From Cryptosporangium phraense (GTDB taxonomy: Bacteria > Actinomycetota > Actinomycetes > Mycobacteriales > Cryptosporangiaceae), in NCBI RefSeq assembly GCF_006912135.1, contig NZ_VIRS01000016.1, forward strand, positions 142,685 through 206,684: DNA of 64,000 bases, read 5' to 3'. Within the stretch, counting starts at the first letter, position 1. Each line of letters starts with the position of its first letter. The position numbers and the translations under genes were made by a program. The notes below the pieces were generated by a model. The model searched no databases. It saw only the letters and a program-made list of their open reading frames with translations, and was not told the origin of the DNA. Below, piece by piece: positions 25,178 through 33,671 of this stretch.

Positions 25178-25205
25178 CGCCGCCCCCGCCGACGCGGGGG
25201 CGGCG
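25178..25205 (-). terminator. Intrinsic terminator of csbD-like gene
   Basis: A 12-bp G/C stem (CGCCGCCCCCGC with complement) and 4-nt loop, followed on the minus strand by GTTTTC... The TTTT tract starts one base beyond the stem, 11 bp past the gene's stop. Confidence 0.75.
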
Positions 25206-25216
25206 ACTCTCGGTGA

Positions 25217-25411
25217 TTACTTCTTGAAGGCGTCCTTCACCTTCTCGGCCGCGTCCTTCACGTGCTCTCCGGCCTGCTTGAGCTTGGACTCCGAGCGCTC
25301 TGCAGCGCCTTCGGCCTGCAGGCTCTCGTTACCGGTAGCGCCGCCCCAGCGCTCCTTGGCGGCGCCCTTCAGCTCCTGCGCCTTGTTCTCGGTCTTGTCG
25401 TCGAAGCTCAT
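25217..25411 (-). CDS. CsbD-family stress protein
   Basis: A 64-residue, Lys/Glu/Ala-rich, hydrophilic protein with the CsbD pattern: DKTENKAQELKGAAKERWG, then a central NESLQAEGAAER and KLKQAGEHVKDAAEKVKD. CsbD proteins are small, abundant general-stress proteins, often under stress sigma factors; molecular function unknown. A purine-rich GAAAGGGAGT lies just before the ATG at 25411. Confidence 0.9.
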   Translation of the reverse strand: MSFDDKTENKAQELKGAAKERWGGATGNESLQAEGAAERSESKLKQAGEHVKDAAEKVKDAFKK

Positions 25412-25492
25412 GTCGGACTCCCTTTCGATGACTGATGGTTAGGTATCCCGACCGCGAACGACTTACACATGGAGCCCGGTATCGTCCGCCAC

Positions 25493-26290
25493 ATGACCGT
25501 TACTGCCCGGCCGGACGTCGCCGTGATCGGAGGCTCGGGCCTCTACGCCCTGCTCGAGCAAGTCGACGAGGTCGTGGTGGACACCCCGTACGGCGCCCCC
25601 AGCGACCCGATCACGATCGGCCTGGTCGAGGGCCGGCCGATCGCCTTCCTCCCCCGCCACGGCCGGGACCACCGCTTCCCGCCGCACCGGATCCCCTACC
25701 GCGCGAACCTCTGGGCGCTCCGGTCGCTGGGCGTCCGGCAGATCCTCGCGCCGTGCGCGGTCGGCGGCCTCCGACCGGAGCTCGGTCCCGGCACGTTCGT
25801 GGTCCCCGACCAGCTGGTCGACCGCACCTCCGGCCGCGCTCAGACCTTTCACGACGTCGGAGCCGTGCACGTCTCGTTCGCCGACCCGTACTGCCCGGTC
25901 GGACGCTCCGCCGTGCTCGCCAACGCCGAGAACGCCGTGGACGAGGGCACCATGGTCGTCGTCGAGGGGCCTCGCTTCTCGACTCGCGCCGAGTCCCGCT
26001 GGTTCACCGCGCAGGGCTGGTCGGTCGTCAACATGACCGGGCACCCGGAAGCCGTCCTGGCCCGCGAGCTGGCCGTCTGCTACACCGCGATCGCGTTGGT
26101 CACCGACCTGGACGCCGGGGTCGACGCCGGCGAGGAGGTCACGCAGGAGGAGGTGTTCCGGGTCTTCGCGGAGAACACCGACCGGATGCGCACGCTCGTG
26201 CTCCAGACCGCCGCCGCGCTGCCGAAGGACCGCGACTGCCCCTGTTCCCACGCGCTCGACGGCATCGAGCTCGCGCTCGAACTTCCGTGA
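25493..26290 (+). CDS. mtnP: S-methyl-5'-thioadenosine phosphorylase family (mtnP-type)
   Basis: Class I PNP/MTAP fold of 265 residues: phosphate loop VAVIGGSGLYALL, FLPRHGRDHRFPPHRIPYRA, LAPCAVGGLRPEL, EGPRFSTRAESRWF and the base-site NMTGHPEAVLAREL. It cleaves MTA (or a 6-oxopurine analogue) with phosphate, releasing the base and 5-methylthioribose-1-phosphate for methionine salvage. The NMTGHPE signature fits MTA/MTI-type enzymes more than guanosine-type PNP. ATG 25493 leaves the usual short lead before GGSG; ATG 25469 is also open. Confidence 0.88.
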   Translation: MTVTARPDVAVIGGSGLYALLEQVDEVVVDTPYGAPSDPITIGLVEGRPIAFLPRHGRDHRFPPHRIPYRANLWALRSLGVRQILAPCAVGGLRPELGPGTFVVPDQLVDRTSGRAQTFHDVGAVHVSFADPYCPVGRSAVLANAENAVDEGTMVVVEGPRFSTRAESRWFTAQGWSVVNMTGHPEAVLARELAVCYTAIALVTDLDAGVDAGEEVTQEEVFRVFAENTDRMRTLVLQTAAALPKDRDCPCSHALDGIELALELP

Positions 26291-26300
26291 GGAGTTCGGA

Positions 26301-26372
26301 CTCGCTGGCCGGAGTCGAACCGGCGTCTCCCCAGAGATACTCCAAGGGCTCTGTCCACTGAGCTACAGCGAG
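26301..26372 (-). tRNA. tRNA-like gene with aberrant anticodon loop
   Basis: The minus strand folds as a full cloverleaf: acceptor CUCGCUG/CAGCGAG, D arm GCUC/GAGC with GG in its loop, T arm GCCGG/CCGGC with UUCGACU, and a 5-nt variable loop. The anticodon arm is odd. The loop reads AGUAUCT, giving UAU at the anticodon position, but U33 is G and three further pairs could close the loop. The acceptor begins with C, and the discriminator would be U. A diverged or dead tRNA, or a tRNA-like RNA. Confidence 0.5.
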
Positions 26373-26424
26373 GGGCCTCTCAGTGTGACGCATTTCGCAC
26401 TGGGAAGCGCCACTCCGCGCCGAA

Positions 26425-28104
26425 CTAGTTTGACCCCTCTTCGGCAGCCCGAGCCTCCGCCCGAGCGGCGTCCACGCCCGACTGCGTCCGCAGTGGGATC
26501 TCCTTGATGAGGAACGCGAGCACGATCGCCACCACCATGATCGCCGCACCCAGCAGGAAGACCTGATCCACCGCGTCGGAGAATCCGACGAAGAACGGCT
26601 TCGCCAGCCGTTCGTCCAGCTGGTTGATGAACGACGAGTCGTCCAGCGCGCCGCCGAAGCCGCTCCCGGACGACAGCTGCTCGACGAACCGCTGGTTGGC
26701 CGGGTCGGCCAGCACCTGCGGATCGTGCAGTGCGGCCTGGTACGACGGCGTCGGCACGATCGTCGAGAACGCCGAGCCGATCTTCGTCCCGGCCTGGCTG
26801 AACAGCACCGACAGGAACACCGCGGTGCCGAGCGTCCCGCCCATCTGACGGAAGAACGTCGAGGACGACGTGGCCACGCCGATGTCGCGCGGGGGCATCG
26901 CGTTCTGGACCGCGAGCGTCACCGGCTGCATCACGTTGCCCAGCCCCAGCCCGAAGATCGCCATCACGATGCCGGTCTGCCAGAACGGCGTGTCCCAGTG
27001 CACCTGGCTGAACGCCAGCAGCCCGACCGTCATCAGCACCGTGCCGATGATCGGGAAGATCTTGTACCGGCCGGTCCGGGAGATCAGCTGGCCGGAGATG
27101 ATCGAGCCGGTCATGATCCCGGCGGTCAGCGGCAACAGCAGCAGGCCGGCCTGGGTCGGCGACGCGCCCTTGACGATCTGCAGGTAGAGCGGCAGCGCCG
27201 CGAGCCCGCCGAACATCCCCATGCCGGTGACGAGCGCGACCAGCGACGTCGTCGTGAACACCGAGTTCCGGAAGAACCGCAGCGGGATCAGCGCGTCCTC
27301 GCCGCAGCGGCGCTCGGCCAGGATGAACAGCACGAGGCCGATGGCCCCGATCACGAAGCACACGATCGAACGCCCGGAGCCCCAGCCCCAGATCCGGCCC
27401 TGCTCGGCCACGATCAGCAACGGCACCAGCCCGACGACCAGCGCCAGCGCGCCCGGCCAGTCGATCCGGTGCTCACGGCGCTGGTGCGGGATGTTCAGCA
27501 CCCGCATGACGATCATCAGCGCCACCAGCCCGATCGGGACGTTCACCAGGAACACCCAGCGCCAGCCGGAGACCCACAGGATCGTGTCCTGGCCCGCGAA
27601 CGTTCCCCCGATCACCGGGCCGAGCACGCTCGACGTCCCGAACACCGCGAGGAAGAACCCCTGGTAGCGGGCCCGCTCCCGGGGCGGCACGATGTCGCCG
27701 AGGATCGCCAGCGCCAGGCTGAACAGCCCGCCCGCGCCCAGCCCCTGCACGGCCCGGAACGCGGCCAGTTCGTACATCGACTGCGACGCCGCCGAGAGCG
27801 CCGACCCGACCAGGAACAGCCCGATCGCGCCCAGGAAGAACGGTTTCCGTCCGTAGAGATCGGAGAGCTTTCCGTAGAGCGGGGTCGTGATCGTCGCGGT
27901 GATCAGGTACGCGGTCGTCGCCCACGCCTGCAGCGACAGGCCGTCGAGGTCGTCGGCGATCGTCCGGATCGACGACGCGACGATCGTCTGGTCGAGCGCC
28001 GCCAGGAACATGCCCGACATCAGTCCGGTCAGGATCAACAGGATCTGCCGGTGCGTCAGCAGCGTCTCCGACGCTGCTTCCACGGGCTTCGACGGCGCGG
28101 CCAT
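26425..28104 (-). CDS. DHA2-family (14-TM) MFS multidrug efflux transporter
   Basis: 559 residues with about 14 hydrophobic segments. Signatures are LDQTIVASSIRTIADDLDG in TM1, the loop LYGKLSDLYGRKPFF (motif A) and the motif C-like GPVIGGTF, as in EmrB/QacA transporters. These are inner-membrane proton antiporters for lipophilic drugs. The start is 9 bp after the MarR gene's stop on the same strand, so regulator and pump form an operon. Confidence 0.92.
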   Translation of the reverse strand: MAAPSKPVEAASETLLTHRQILLILTGLMSGMFLAALDQTIVASSIRTIADDLDGLSLQAWATTAYLITATITTPLYGKLSDLYGRKPFFLGAIGLFLVGSALSAASQSMYELAAFRAVQGLGAGGLFSLALAILGDIVPPRERARYQGFFLAVFGTSSVLGPVIGGTFAGQDTILWVSGWRWVFLVNVPIGLVALMIVMRVLNIPHQRREHRIDWPGALALVVGLVPLLIVAEQGRIWGWGSGRSIVCFVIGAIGLVLFILAERRCGEDALIPLRFFRNSVFTTTSLVALVTGMGMFGGLAALPLYLQIVKGASPTQAGLLLLPLTAGIMTGSIISGQLISRTGRYKIFPIIGTVLMTVGLLAFSQVHWDTPFWQTGIVMAIFGLGLGNVMQPVTLAVQNAMPPRDIGVATSSSTFFRQMGGTLGTAVFLSVLFSQAGTKIGSAFSTIVPTPSYQAALHDPQVLADPANQRFVEQLSSGSGFGGALDDSSFINQLDERLAKPFFVGFSDAVDQVFLLGAAIMVVAIVLAFLIKEIPLRTQSGVDAARAEARAAEEGSN

Positions 28105-28113
28105 CCGTACTCC

Positions 28114-28632
28114 TCAGCTTCTGTCTTCATCAATGCGGACGCCCAACGGGCGAGCGGACTCGAGCCCGGTGATGAACCGGCCGAGCAGCCGCACCAGGTC
28201 GTCCACGTCCCTGTCCGGCCAGTCCCGGACTATGCGCGCCAGATGCTCCTCGCGCTGCTGGCGCAACACGGCGATCACCTCGCGGCCGGCCTCGGTGGGG
28301 ACGAGCACGCAGGCCCGGCCGTCCGCCGGGTCGGGCTTGCGCTCGACCAGCCCCCGGTCGACGAGCTGGGCGACCTGACGGCTGACCGTCGACGGGTCGG
28401 CGTGCACGGCCTCGGCGAGCGTCCCGGCCCGCTGCGGACGTTCGGCGAGCTGGAAGAGGAGCCCGTAGGCGGCGGTGGCGGCCTCGCCGACCGTGGCCGC
28501 CTGCTGGGCTTTGTAGCGCACCATCGTGCGACCGAAGCGGGCGAGCTGGCGCCCTAACTCGGTGACCGCGTCGTCGGGCTGATCGGCGGCGGGCAGCTGC
28601 GCCGCGGACAGGGCGGCGCTCGAGTCGGCCAT
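28114..28632 (-). CDS. MarR-family transcriptional regulator
   Basis: Winged helix-turn-helix of 172 residues: GLLFQLAERPQRAGTLAEAV, the recognition helix DPSTVSRQVAQLVDRGLVER, and the wing KPDPADGRACVLVPTEAG (the DxRxxxLxLT-type pattern). GAGGAG lies about 10 nt before ATG 28632; open upstream sequence to 28701 is not needed. It probably represses itself and the downstream DHA2 transporter, released by drug or phenolic ligands. Confidence 0.9.
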   Translation of the reverse strand: MADSSAALSAAQLPAADQPDDAVTELGRQLARFGRTMVRYKAQQAATVGEAATAAYGLLFQLAERPQRAGTLAEAVHADPSTVSRQVAQLVDRGLVERKPDPADGRACVLVPTEAGREVIAVLRQQREEHLARIVRDWPDRDVDDLVRLLGRFITGLESARPLGVRIDEDRS

Positions 28633-28746
28633 GGGGATACGTCTCCTCGGACAAAAAGCTTGCTGGCTGCAACTGTAAGGGTGTAAGGCTCGGGTCGCCA
28701 TCGAACGCGAAACGCGGACTCAATCTGGGATCCCTACGCTGCGCCC

Positions 28747-29310
28747 GTGACCGATGTATTTGCTGTGCTCCGCGCCTGGCTCCCCGACAACGCCGACCCG
28801 ATCCGCCCGCCGATGACGCTCGCGACGCTGGACGCCGACGGCTACCCGGACGCCCGCACGGTGCTGCTCAGCGCCCTGGACGACCACGGCGTCCAGTTCC
28901 ACACCGACGCCCGCTCGCGCAAGGCCGCCGAACTCGCGGCCGCGCCCCGGGCCTGCGTGGTCATCCCGATCGGTGAGCGCGACCGCCAGATCACGCTGGT
29001 CGGCGACGTGGAGCCGCTGGGCCCGGACGCGCTGCGCGAGGCGTACCGGCGTCGGACCCGGTACCTCCAGGTGCTGGCCTGGGTGAACAGCGACGAGTTG
29101 GCCGCCCGCCCGGCCGGCCAGCGCCACCAGGCCTGGCAGGCGTTCGAGGACACGAACCCGGGTCCGCTCGAGCCCCCGGCGACCTGGACCGGCTTCCGGC
29201 TCCGGCCCCACCGGGTCACGTTCTGGACCGCGGACGAACTCGGCCCGAGCACCCGTCTCGAGTACCGGCGCAGCGGCGACGGATGGACCACGCACGCGCT
29301 GGCCGGGTAA
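28747..29310 (+). CDS. Pyridoxamine 5'-phosphate oxidase-family flavoprotein
   Basis: PNPOx-type FMN-binding split barrel: PPMTLATLDADGYPDARTVL, FHTDARSRKAAELAA, ACVVIPIGERDRQITLVGDV and ATWTGFRLRPHRVTFW match the family line. The canonical PLP-binding RLHDR near the C-terminus is replaced by RLEYRR, and the protein (187 residues) is shorter than classical PdxH. It may still make PLP or may be a paralogue with another substrate. GTG start; a bidirectional hairpin follows the stop. Confidence 0.75.
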   Translation: MTDVFAVLRAWLPDNADPIRPPMTLATLDADGYPDARTVLLSALDDHGVQFHTDARSRKAAELAAAPRACVVIPIGERDRQITLVGDVEPLGPDALREAYRRRTRYLQVLAWVNSDELAARPAGQRHQAWQAFEDTNPGPLEPPATWTGFRLRPHRVTFWTADELGPSTRLEYRRSGDGWTTHALAG

Positions 29311-29313
29311 GGC

Positions 29314-29344
29314 GAAGGCCCCCGACTTATGGTCGGGGGCCTTC
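29314..29344. terminator. Bidirectional terminator between pdxH-like gene and ssrA
   Basis: A perfect 13-bp stem (GAAGGCCCCCGAC with its complement) and 5-nt loop lies 4 bp past the pdxH-like stop and 8 bp beyond the 3' end of ssrA, serving both convergent units. Confidence 0.8.
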
Positions 29345-29351
29345 GTGGCCG

Positions 29352-29721
29352 TGGAGGTGGCGGGAATCGAACCCGCGTCCACCGTCGCCTCAACAGGTCT
29401 TCTCCGGGCGCAGTTCGCTATGTCTCTACTTGGCCCCATCGGTCACGCGAACAAGCCGATGTGACGAGCCCAGCCACTGTGAGATTTCCTTGCCAGCCCC
29501 GATGGCCGGGCTGGTAAGTAAGCCTTCTAGCTGATGCCAGGATCCGGTCCGAAGGCGTTACCGGGCTGACAGCGTATCCCTAGCCTCAGGCGGCGAGGGC
29601 GTACGCGCGCTGATCAGAGTCGGCGCTTAATTGGTTGCAACGCATGGTTTACGAGATCATCGTTGCCTTTCTCGGCCCGCTTCCCCTGTCTCAACGTCCG
29701 GTGTCGAGACCAATCACCCCC
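29352..29721 (-). ncRNA. ssrA: tmRNA (ssrA)
   Basis: The ends pair as a tRNA-Ala-like acceptor (GGGGGUG with CACCUCC, discriminator A; CCA not encoded) and the 3' end has the T-arm sequence GGUUCGAUUCC. The tag frame is near 29588-29626: resume codon GCC and peptide ADSDQRAYALAA followed by UGA. The canonical actinobacterial tag (for example ADSHQRDYALAA in Mycobacterium) differs at two positions; the C-terminal YALAA degron is kept. It rescues stalled ribosomes with SmpB, encoded immediately upstream. Confidence 0.95.
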
Positions 29722-29745
29722 TGGTCGGTGTGTAACCACTCCAGT

Positions 29746-30222
29746 CTAGCGCCGTCCCTTGAGATTGCGCCCATACGCCCGCGCGATCTCCCGGTCGGAG
29801 TCCCGCTTGGCCAGGTCCTGACGCTTGTCCCAGGCCTTCTTACCGCGGGCCAGCGCGATCTCGACCTTCGCCCGCCCGTCCGAGAAGTACATCGACAGCG
29901 GGACGAGCGTCAGCCCGCCCTCCTTGATCTTGCCGATCAGCTTCTCGATCTCGGCCCGGTGCAGCAGCAGCTTCCGGACCCGACGCGGAGCGTGGTTGGT
30001 CCAGGTCCCGGCGACGTACTCCGGGATGTGGACGCCGTGCAGATAGATCTCACCGTCGTCCACCAACGCGAAGCCGTCGACGAGTGAGGCGCGGCCGGCG
30101 CGTAGTGACTTCACCTCGGTGCCGGTCAGCACGATGCCGGCCTCCCAGGTGTCGAGCACGGTGTAGTCGTGCCGAGCCTTGCGGTTGGACGCGATGACCT
30201 TGCGTCCGGTCTCCCGCGGCAT
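29746..30222 (-). CDS. smpB: SsrA-binding protein SmpB
   Basis: 158 residues, normal length. Conserved blocks are [40 protein letters not shown], a [20 protein letters not shown] block and the basic tail [20 protein letters not shown]. It binds the tRNA-like domain of tmRNA and places it in the empty A site of stalled ribosomes; the tail occupies the mRNA channel. A purine-rich AAGGAAGGCAGG precedes ATG 30222. ssrA follows 24 bp downstream on the same strand. Confidence 0.97.
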   Translation of the reverse strand: MPRETGRKVIASNRKARHDYTVLDTWEAGIVLTGTEVKSLRAGRASLVDGFALVDDGEIYLHGVHIPEYVAGTWTNHAPRRVRKLLLHRAEIEKLIGKIKEGGLTLVPLSMYFSDGRAKVEIALARGKKAWDKRQDLAKRDSDREIARAYGRNLKGRR

Positions 30223-30291
30223 CGACCTGCCTTCCTTCGAGCATTTCCGTAGATCTAACGATCCTACGGTGGCAGGCCATTCCTTAAATGC

Positions 30292-31536
30292 TCAGAGGTA
30301 CCCGAGCGGGTTCACCGGGCTGCCGTCGATCCGGACCTCGAAGTGCAGGTGGTCACCGGTCGACGCGCCGGTCGTCCCGACCAGGCCGATCGTCTCGCCC
30401 CGGCTCACTTCCTGGCCCGGCGAGACCAGGATCCGGGACTGGTGGCCGTAGCAGGTCGACAGGTCACCGCCGTGGTAGATGCAGGTGTAGTTGCCGTACC
30501 CGCCGTTCCACCCGGCCCGCACGACGACCCCGCTCGCGGCCGCGTGGATCGGCGCCCCCTCGGGCGCGGCGAAGTCGGTGCCCGCGTGCAGCTGCCAGCG
30601 CCGGAAGTACGGGTCGAACCGGTAGCCGAAGTCGCTGGACTTCCAGCCCGCGACCGGCATCCACAGGCCGCCGGGGCGACTCCGCGGCCGGTAGCTCCGG
30701 CTCCGGCCGGAGCTCCGCCGCTCGCGGTGGGCCACGGCCCGCAGGGCGCGGGCGATCCGGTTCGACTCGGCCTGGGCGTCGGCGTACCGCTCCTGGCTGG
30801 CCTGCTTCTCCTGGTTCGCCACGACGACCGCGTTCCGTCGCTGCGCGACCAGGCTCAGCACCTCGGCCCGGGCGGCCTGCGCGGCCGACTGTTCGGCCCG
30901 GGCGGCGGCGAGCGCGCGCTGCGCGGCCGCTCGGGCCGCGTCCACCCGACGTTTGTGTTCGGCGACGATCGCGCGTTGCTCAGCCACGTCCTGACGACGT
31001 CGCTCGACGGCGTCGACCGCGCGGTGCTGGCGGCCGATCAGCTGCGTCGCGAAGTTGAGGCGGTCGAGCAGGTCCTCGGGGCCGTCGGCCGCGCTGACCG
31101 CGGACAGGACCATCGCCGAGTGACCCTCGTAGGTCGCCCGGACGTAGGTGCCGAGCGTGTCGCGGGCCTCGTCCACCGCGGCCTGAGCGGCGGCGAAGTG
31201 CTGCTCGGCGACACCGAGCGCGGCGGCCGCGCGGGCCGAGGCGCGCTCGGCCGCGGTGGCCCGGACCGCCGCGGCCGTGACCCGCCCCTGGGCGGTCGCA
31301 ACGCGCGTCTGCGCGCCCGGCAGGCGCTGCGAGGTCTCGACGAAGGCCGCGGTCGCGGCCTGGGCCCTGGCGGTCGCGGTCTCCATGATCGCGGCCGCCC
31401 GCTGCATCGCCCGCTGTGCCGCGGCCCGGTCGGCCGGCGAGGGCCCGTTCCGGGCCTGAACGACGGGTTGGTGGACGAGTAGCCCCGCACCGATCGCGAC
31501 GACTAGGCAGAACACTCGGCGACGCCCTACGCGCAT
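30292..31536 (-). CDS. M23-family peptidoglycan hydrolase with coiled-coil (EnvC/FtsEX-associated type)
   Basis: An N-terminal signal peptide (VFCLVVAIGAGLLVHQPVVQA) is followed by about 240 residues of Ala/Gln/Arg-rich coiled coil and a C-terminal LytM/M23 domain of 130 residues. Zinc ligands are visible in HAGTDFAAPEG and HLHFEVRIDG; GYGNYTCIYHGG and CYGHQSRI complete the site. Coiled-coil M23 proteins next to ftsEX are activated by FtsX to cleave cell-wall peptides during division. It lies downstream of ftsX on the same strand. Confidence 0.9.
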   Translation of the reverse strand: MRVGRRRVFCLVVAIGAGLLVHQPVVQARNGPSPADRAAAQRAMQRAAAIMETATARAQAATAAFVETSQRLPGAQTRVATAQGRVTAAAVRATAAERASARAAAALGVAEQHFAAAQAAVDEARDTLGTYVRATYEGHSAMVLSAVSAADGPEDLLDRLNFATQLIGRQHRAVDAVERRRQDVAEQRAIVAEHKRRVDAARAAAQRALAAARAEQSAAQAARAEVLSLVAQRRNAVVVANQEKQASQERYADAQAESNRIARALRAVAHRERRSSGRSRSYRPRSRPGGLWMPVAGWKSSDFGYRFDPYFRRWQLHAGTDFAAPEGAPIHAAASGVVVRAGWNGGYGNYTCIYHGGDLSTCYGHQSRILVSPGQEVSRGETIGLVGTTGASTGDHLHFEVRIDGSPVNPLGYL

Positions 31537-31613
31537 GCCGATACGGTACGGATTGCCCGATTAGTTCACAAAGGTCACAGGTCTACCGGCGCGTCACCCG
31601 TGACACGCAGACG

Positions 31614-32498
31614 TCAGACCTTGACGTAGAACCGGAGCGTGACCCACCCGGTGATGCCGGCCGTGAGCACCGACACCAGCATCAGCAGCGGGGCCGTGAC
31701 CAGCAGGATCGCGCTCCAACCGATCGTCGGGACGACCGTGTCCTGGCCGAGCGCGGAGAGCGCGCCGTCGATGACCGTCACCTTGGCGATCGACAGGAAG
31801 ACCGTCGCGAAGATCGCGCCGATCAGACCGGCGACCGCGGCCTCCAGGATGAACGGCAATCGGACGTACCAGTTGGACGCGCCGACCAGCTTCATGATGC
31901 TGACCTCGCGCCGCCGGCTGTAGGCCGCGACCTGGATCGTGTTACCGATCAGCAGCAGGGCGGCGAGGCCGGCGAACAGCGAGACGGCCAGCGAGGTGTT
32001 CTTGACCGCGTCGATCGCGTCGAACAGCCGGCCGACCAGCTCCTCCTGGGTCGAGACCACGTCGACGCCTGGCTGGCCTTTGTACTCGGCGTCGACCGTG
32101 TTGGCCTGGTTCGGGTTCTTGAGCTTCACCCGGAACGACTCCGGGAGCGACTCCGGCTTGGTGTTCTCGACCAGGTCCGGCGAGTCCTTGAACAGCTCCT
32201 TGAAGCGCTTGTAGGCCTCGTCCTTGCTCTCGAACGTGACCTTCTGGACCTCGGGGTCGTCCTGGAGCTTCGTCTGCAGTGCGGTCTTCTGGTCGGCGGT
32301 GACCGCCGCGTCCAGGAAGATCGAGACCTCGACCTGCGCGTACAGCAGGTCCTTGGTCTTGGCGACCCCGGCGTACAGCAAGCCGCCCGCACCGAGCAGC
32401 GCCAGCGAGATCGCCGTGGTGAGGATCAGGGCGATCGTCATCGTGACGTTGCGCCACAGGCCGGTCGCGGCTTCGGTCAGGACGAACTTGGCACGCAT
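31614..32498 (-). CDS. ftsX: Cell division protein FtsX
   Basis: 294 residues with the FtsX topology: a TM1 after a short N-terminus (NVTMTIALILTTAISLALLG), an extracytoplasmic domain of about 125 residues, and three TMs in the C-terminal FtsX permease domain (AGLAALLLIGNTIQVAAYSR, RREVSIMKLVGASNWYVRLP). It is the membrane partner of FtsE and signals to the cell-wall hydrolase through its outer loop. GAGGA precedes ATG 32498; ftsE ends 48 bp upstream. Confidence 0.96.
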   Translation of the reverse strand: MRAKFVLTEAATGLWRNVTMTIALILTTAISLALLGAGGLLYAGVAKTKDLLYAQVEVSIFLDAAVTADQKTALQTKLQDDPEVQKVTFESKDEAYKRFKELFKDSPDLVENTKPESLPESFRVKLKNPNQANTVDAEYKGQPGVDVVSTQEELVGRLFDAIDAVKNTSLAVSLFAGLAALLLIGNTIQVAAYSRRREVSIMKLVGASNWYVRLPFILEAAVAGLIGAIFATVFLSIAKVTVIDGALSALGQDTVVPTIGWSAILLVTAPLLMLVSVLTAGITGWVTLRFYVKV

Positions 32499-32546
32499 GG
32501 GTTCCTCGGGAAGGACGGGAAGTTGGGGGGCCGTTGGGGGTGCTGT

Positions 32547-33227
32547 TTAGCCGTAGACGCCGCGCGCCTGGTCACGAATGACCCGGCCGCGGTCGAGCTC
32601 GACCACGCGGCGGCGCATCTGGTTCACGATGTTCGAGTCGTGCGTCGCCATGACGACGGTCGTGCCGGTGCGGTTGATCCGGTCGAGCAGACGCATGATC
32701 TCGATCGACGTGTCGGGGTCGAGGTTTCCGGTCGGCTCGTCGGCCAGCAGCACCAGCGGGCGGTTGACGAACGCCCGGGCGACCGCGACGCGCTGCTGCT
32801 CACCACCGGAGAGCTCGTGCGGATAGCGGTTCTCCTTGCCCTCCAGGCCGACCAGGCTCAGCACCTCGGGCACGACCCGACGGATGACCGAGCGGGTCTT
32901 GCCGATGACCTCCAGCGCGAACGCCACGTTCTCGGCGGCGGTCTTGTTGGGGAGCAGCCGGAAGTCCTGGAAGACACAGCCGACGCTGCGCCGCAGCTGC
33001 GGCACCTTCCACGGGCGGATCGTCGCGACGTCCCGGCCGGCCACCATCACCTTGCCGGACGTCGCGGTGTCTTCCTTGAGAAGGAGGCGGATGAACGTGG
33101 ACTTCCCCGAACCCGACGGCCCGATGAAGAACACGAACTCGCCCTTCTCGACGTTGACGTTCACGTCGTCGAGGGCGGGACGACGTGACTTCGGGTACGT
33201 CTTGGTCACACGGTCGAGGGTGATCAC
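32547..33227 (-). CDS. ftsE: Cell division ATP-binding protein FtsE
   Basis: ABC ATPase of 226 residues: Walker [19 protein letters not shown]-loop [12 protein letters not shown], signature [15 protein letters not shown], Walker [13 protein letters not shown] ([18 protein letters not shown]) and switch His in [10 protein letters not shown] use the GTG at 33227 (product starts [12 protein letters not shown]), which matches FtsE N-termini. It is preceded by a TAGACT -10-like box at a spacing that suggests a leaderless transcript. The first gene of the ftsE-ftsX-M23 set. Confidence 0.96.
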   Translation of the reverse strand: MITLDRVTKTYPKSRRPALDDVNVNVEKGEFVFFIGPSGSGKSTFIRLLLKEDTATSGKVMVAGRDVATIRPWKVPQLRRSVGCVFQDFRLLPNKTAAENVAFALEVIGKTRSVIRRVVPEVLSLVGLEGKENRYPHELSGGEQQRVAVARAFVNRPLVLLADEPTGNLDPDTSIEIMRLLDRINRTGTTVVMATHDSNIVNQMRRRVVELDRGRVIRDQARGVYG

Positions 33228-33671
33228 GGGGGCCGAGTCTAGCCACACCGGGTCCGGCGACAGCTCGGGCTACACAGCCTTCCTCAGGTGTTGTTCAGAG
33301 AGCGGCCGTGGCCGGGCGCCGGGCGACCTCACAGGGCCCTGTCCGGAACGCCGGTAGAGAGGTGGGGCGGGTGTGACGGCCGGGAGTGCTCACCGGCACC
33401 GCCGGAGGTGATCCGTCACTCTGCGCGGTGATGATCGGCGGACGTTGCCACTGCTCTGTCAGTTCGACCGCAACCCCGGTGTCGTTCGAGGGATGCGCAC
33501 GGCTTCCCAACCGCCCCGCAAAGCGAAGATTCCCGGGAAACGGGGTGGCGAGAATTCTTAATGCGGCGATAAGAAACGCCTAGAGATAGCGATAGGTTTC
33601 TATTTCCGGACAGCAGTCGGCCCGGTCGCACAGGCGACCGGGCCGACCATTTATCGGTGGTGCTTATTGCG
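33228..33671. other. Intergenic region between LPXTG gene and ftsE
   Basis: Holds the ftsE promoter (TAGACT near 33237-33242, minus) and the 33616-33647 hairpin. No gene supported; short frames are basic and without start context. Confidence 0.45.
33616..33647 (-). terminator. Terminator of the LPXTG protein gene
   Basis: A perfect 14-bp stem (GTCGGCCCGGTCGC with its complement) and 4-nt loop, 25 bp beyond the stop of the 33672-34676 gene. No strong T tract on either side. Confidence 0.65.
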
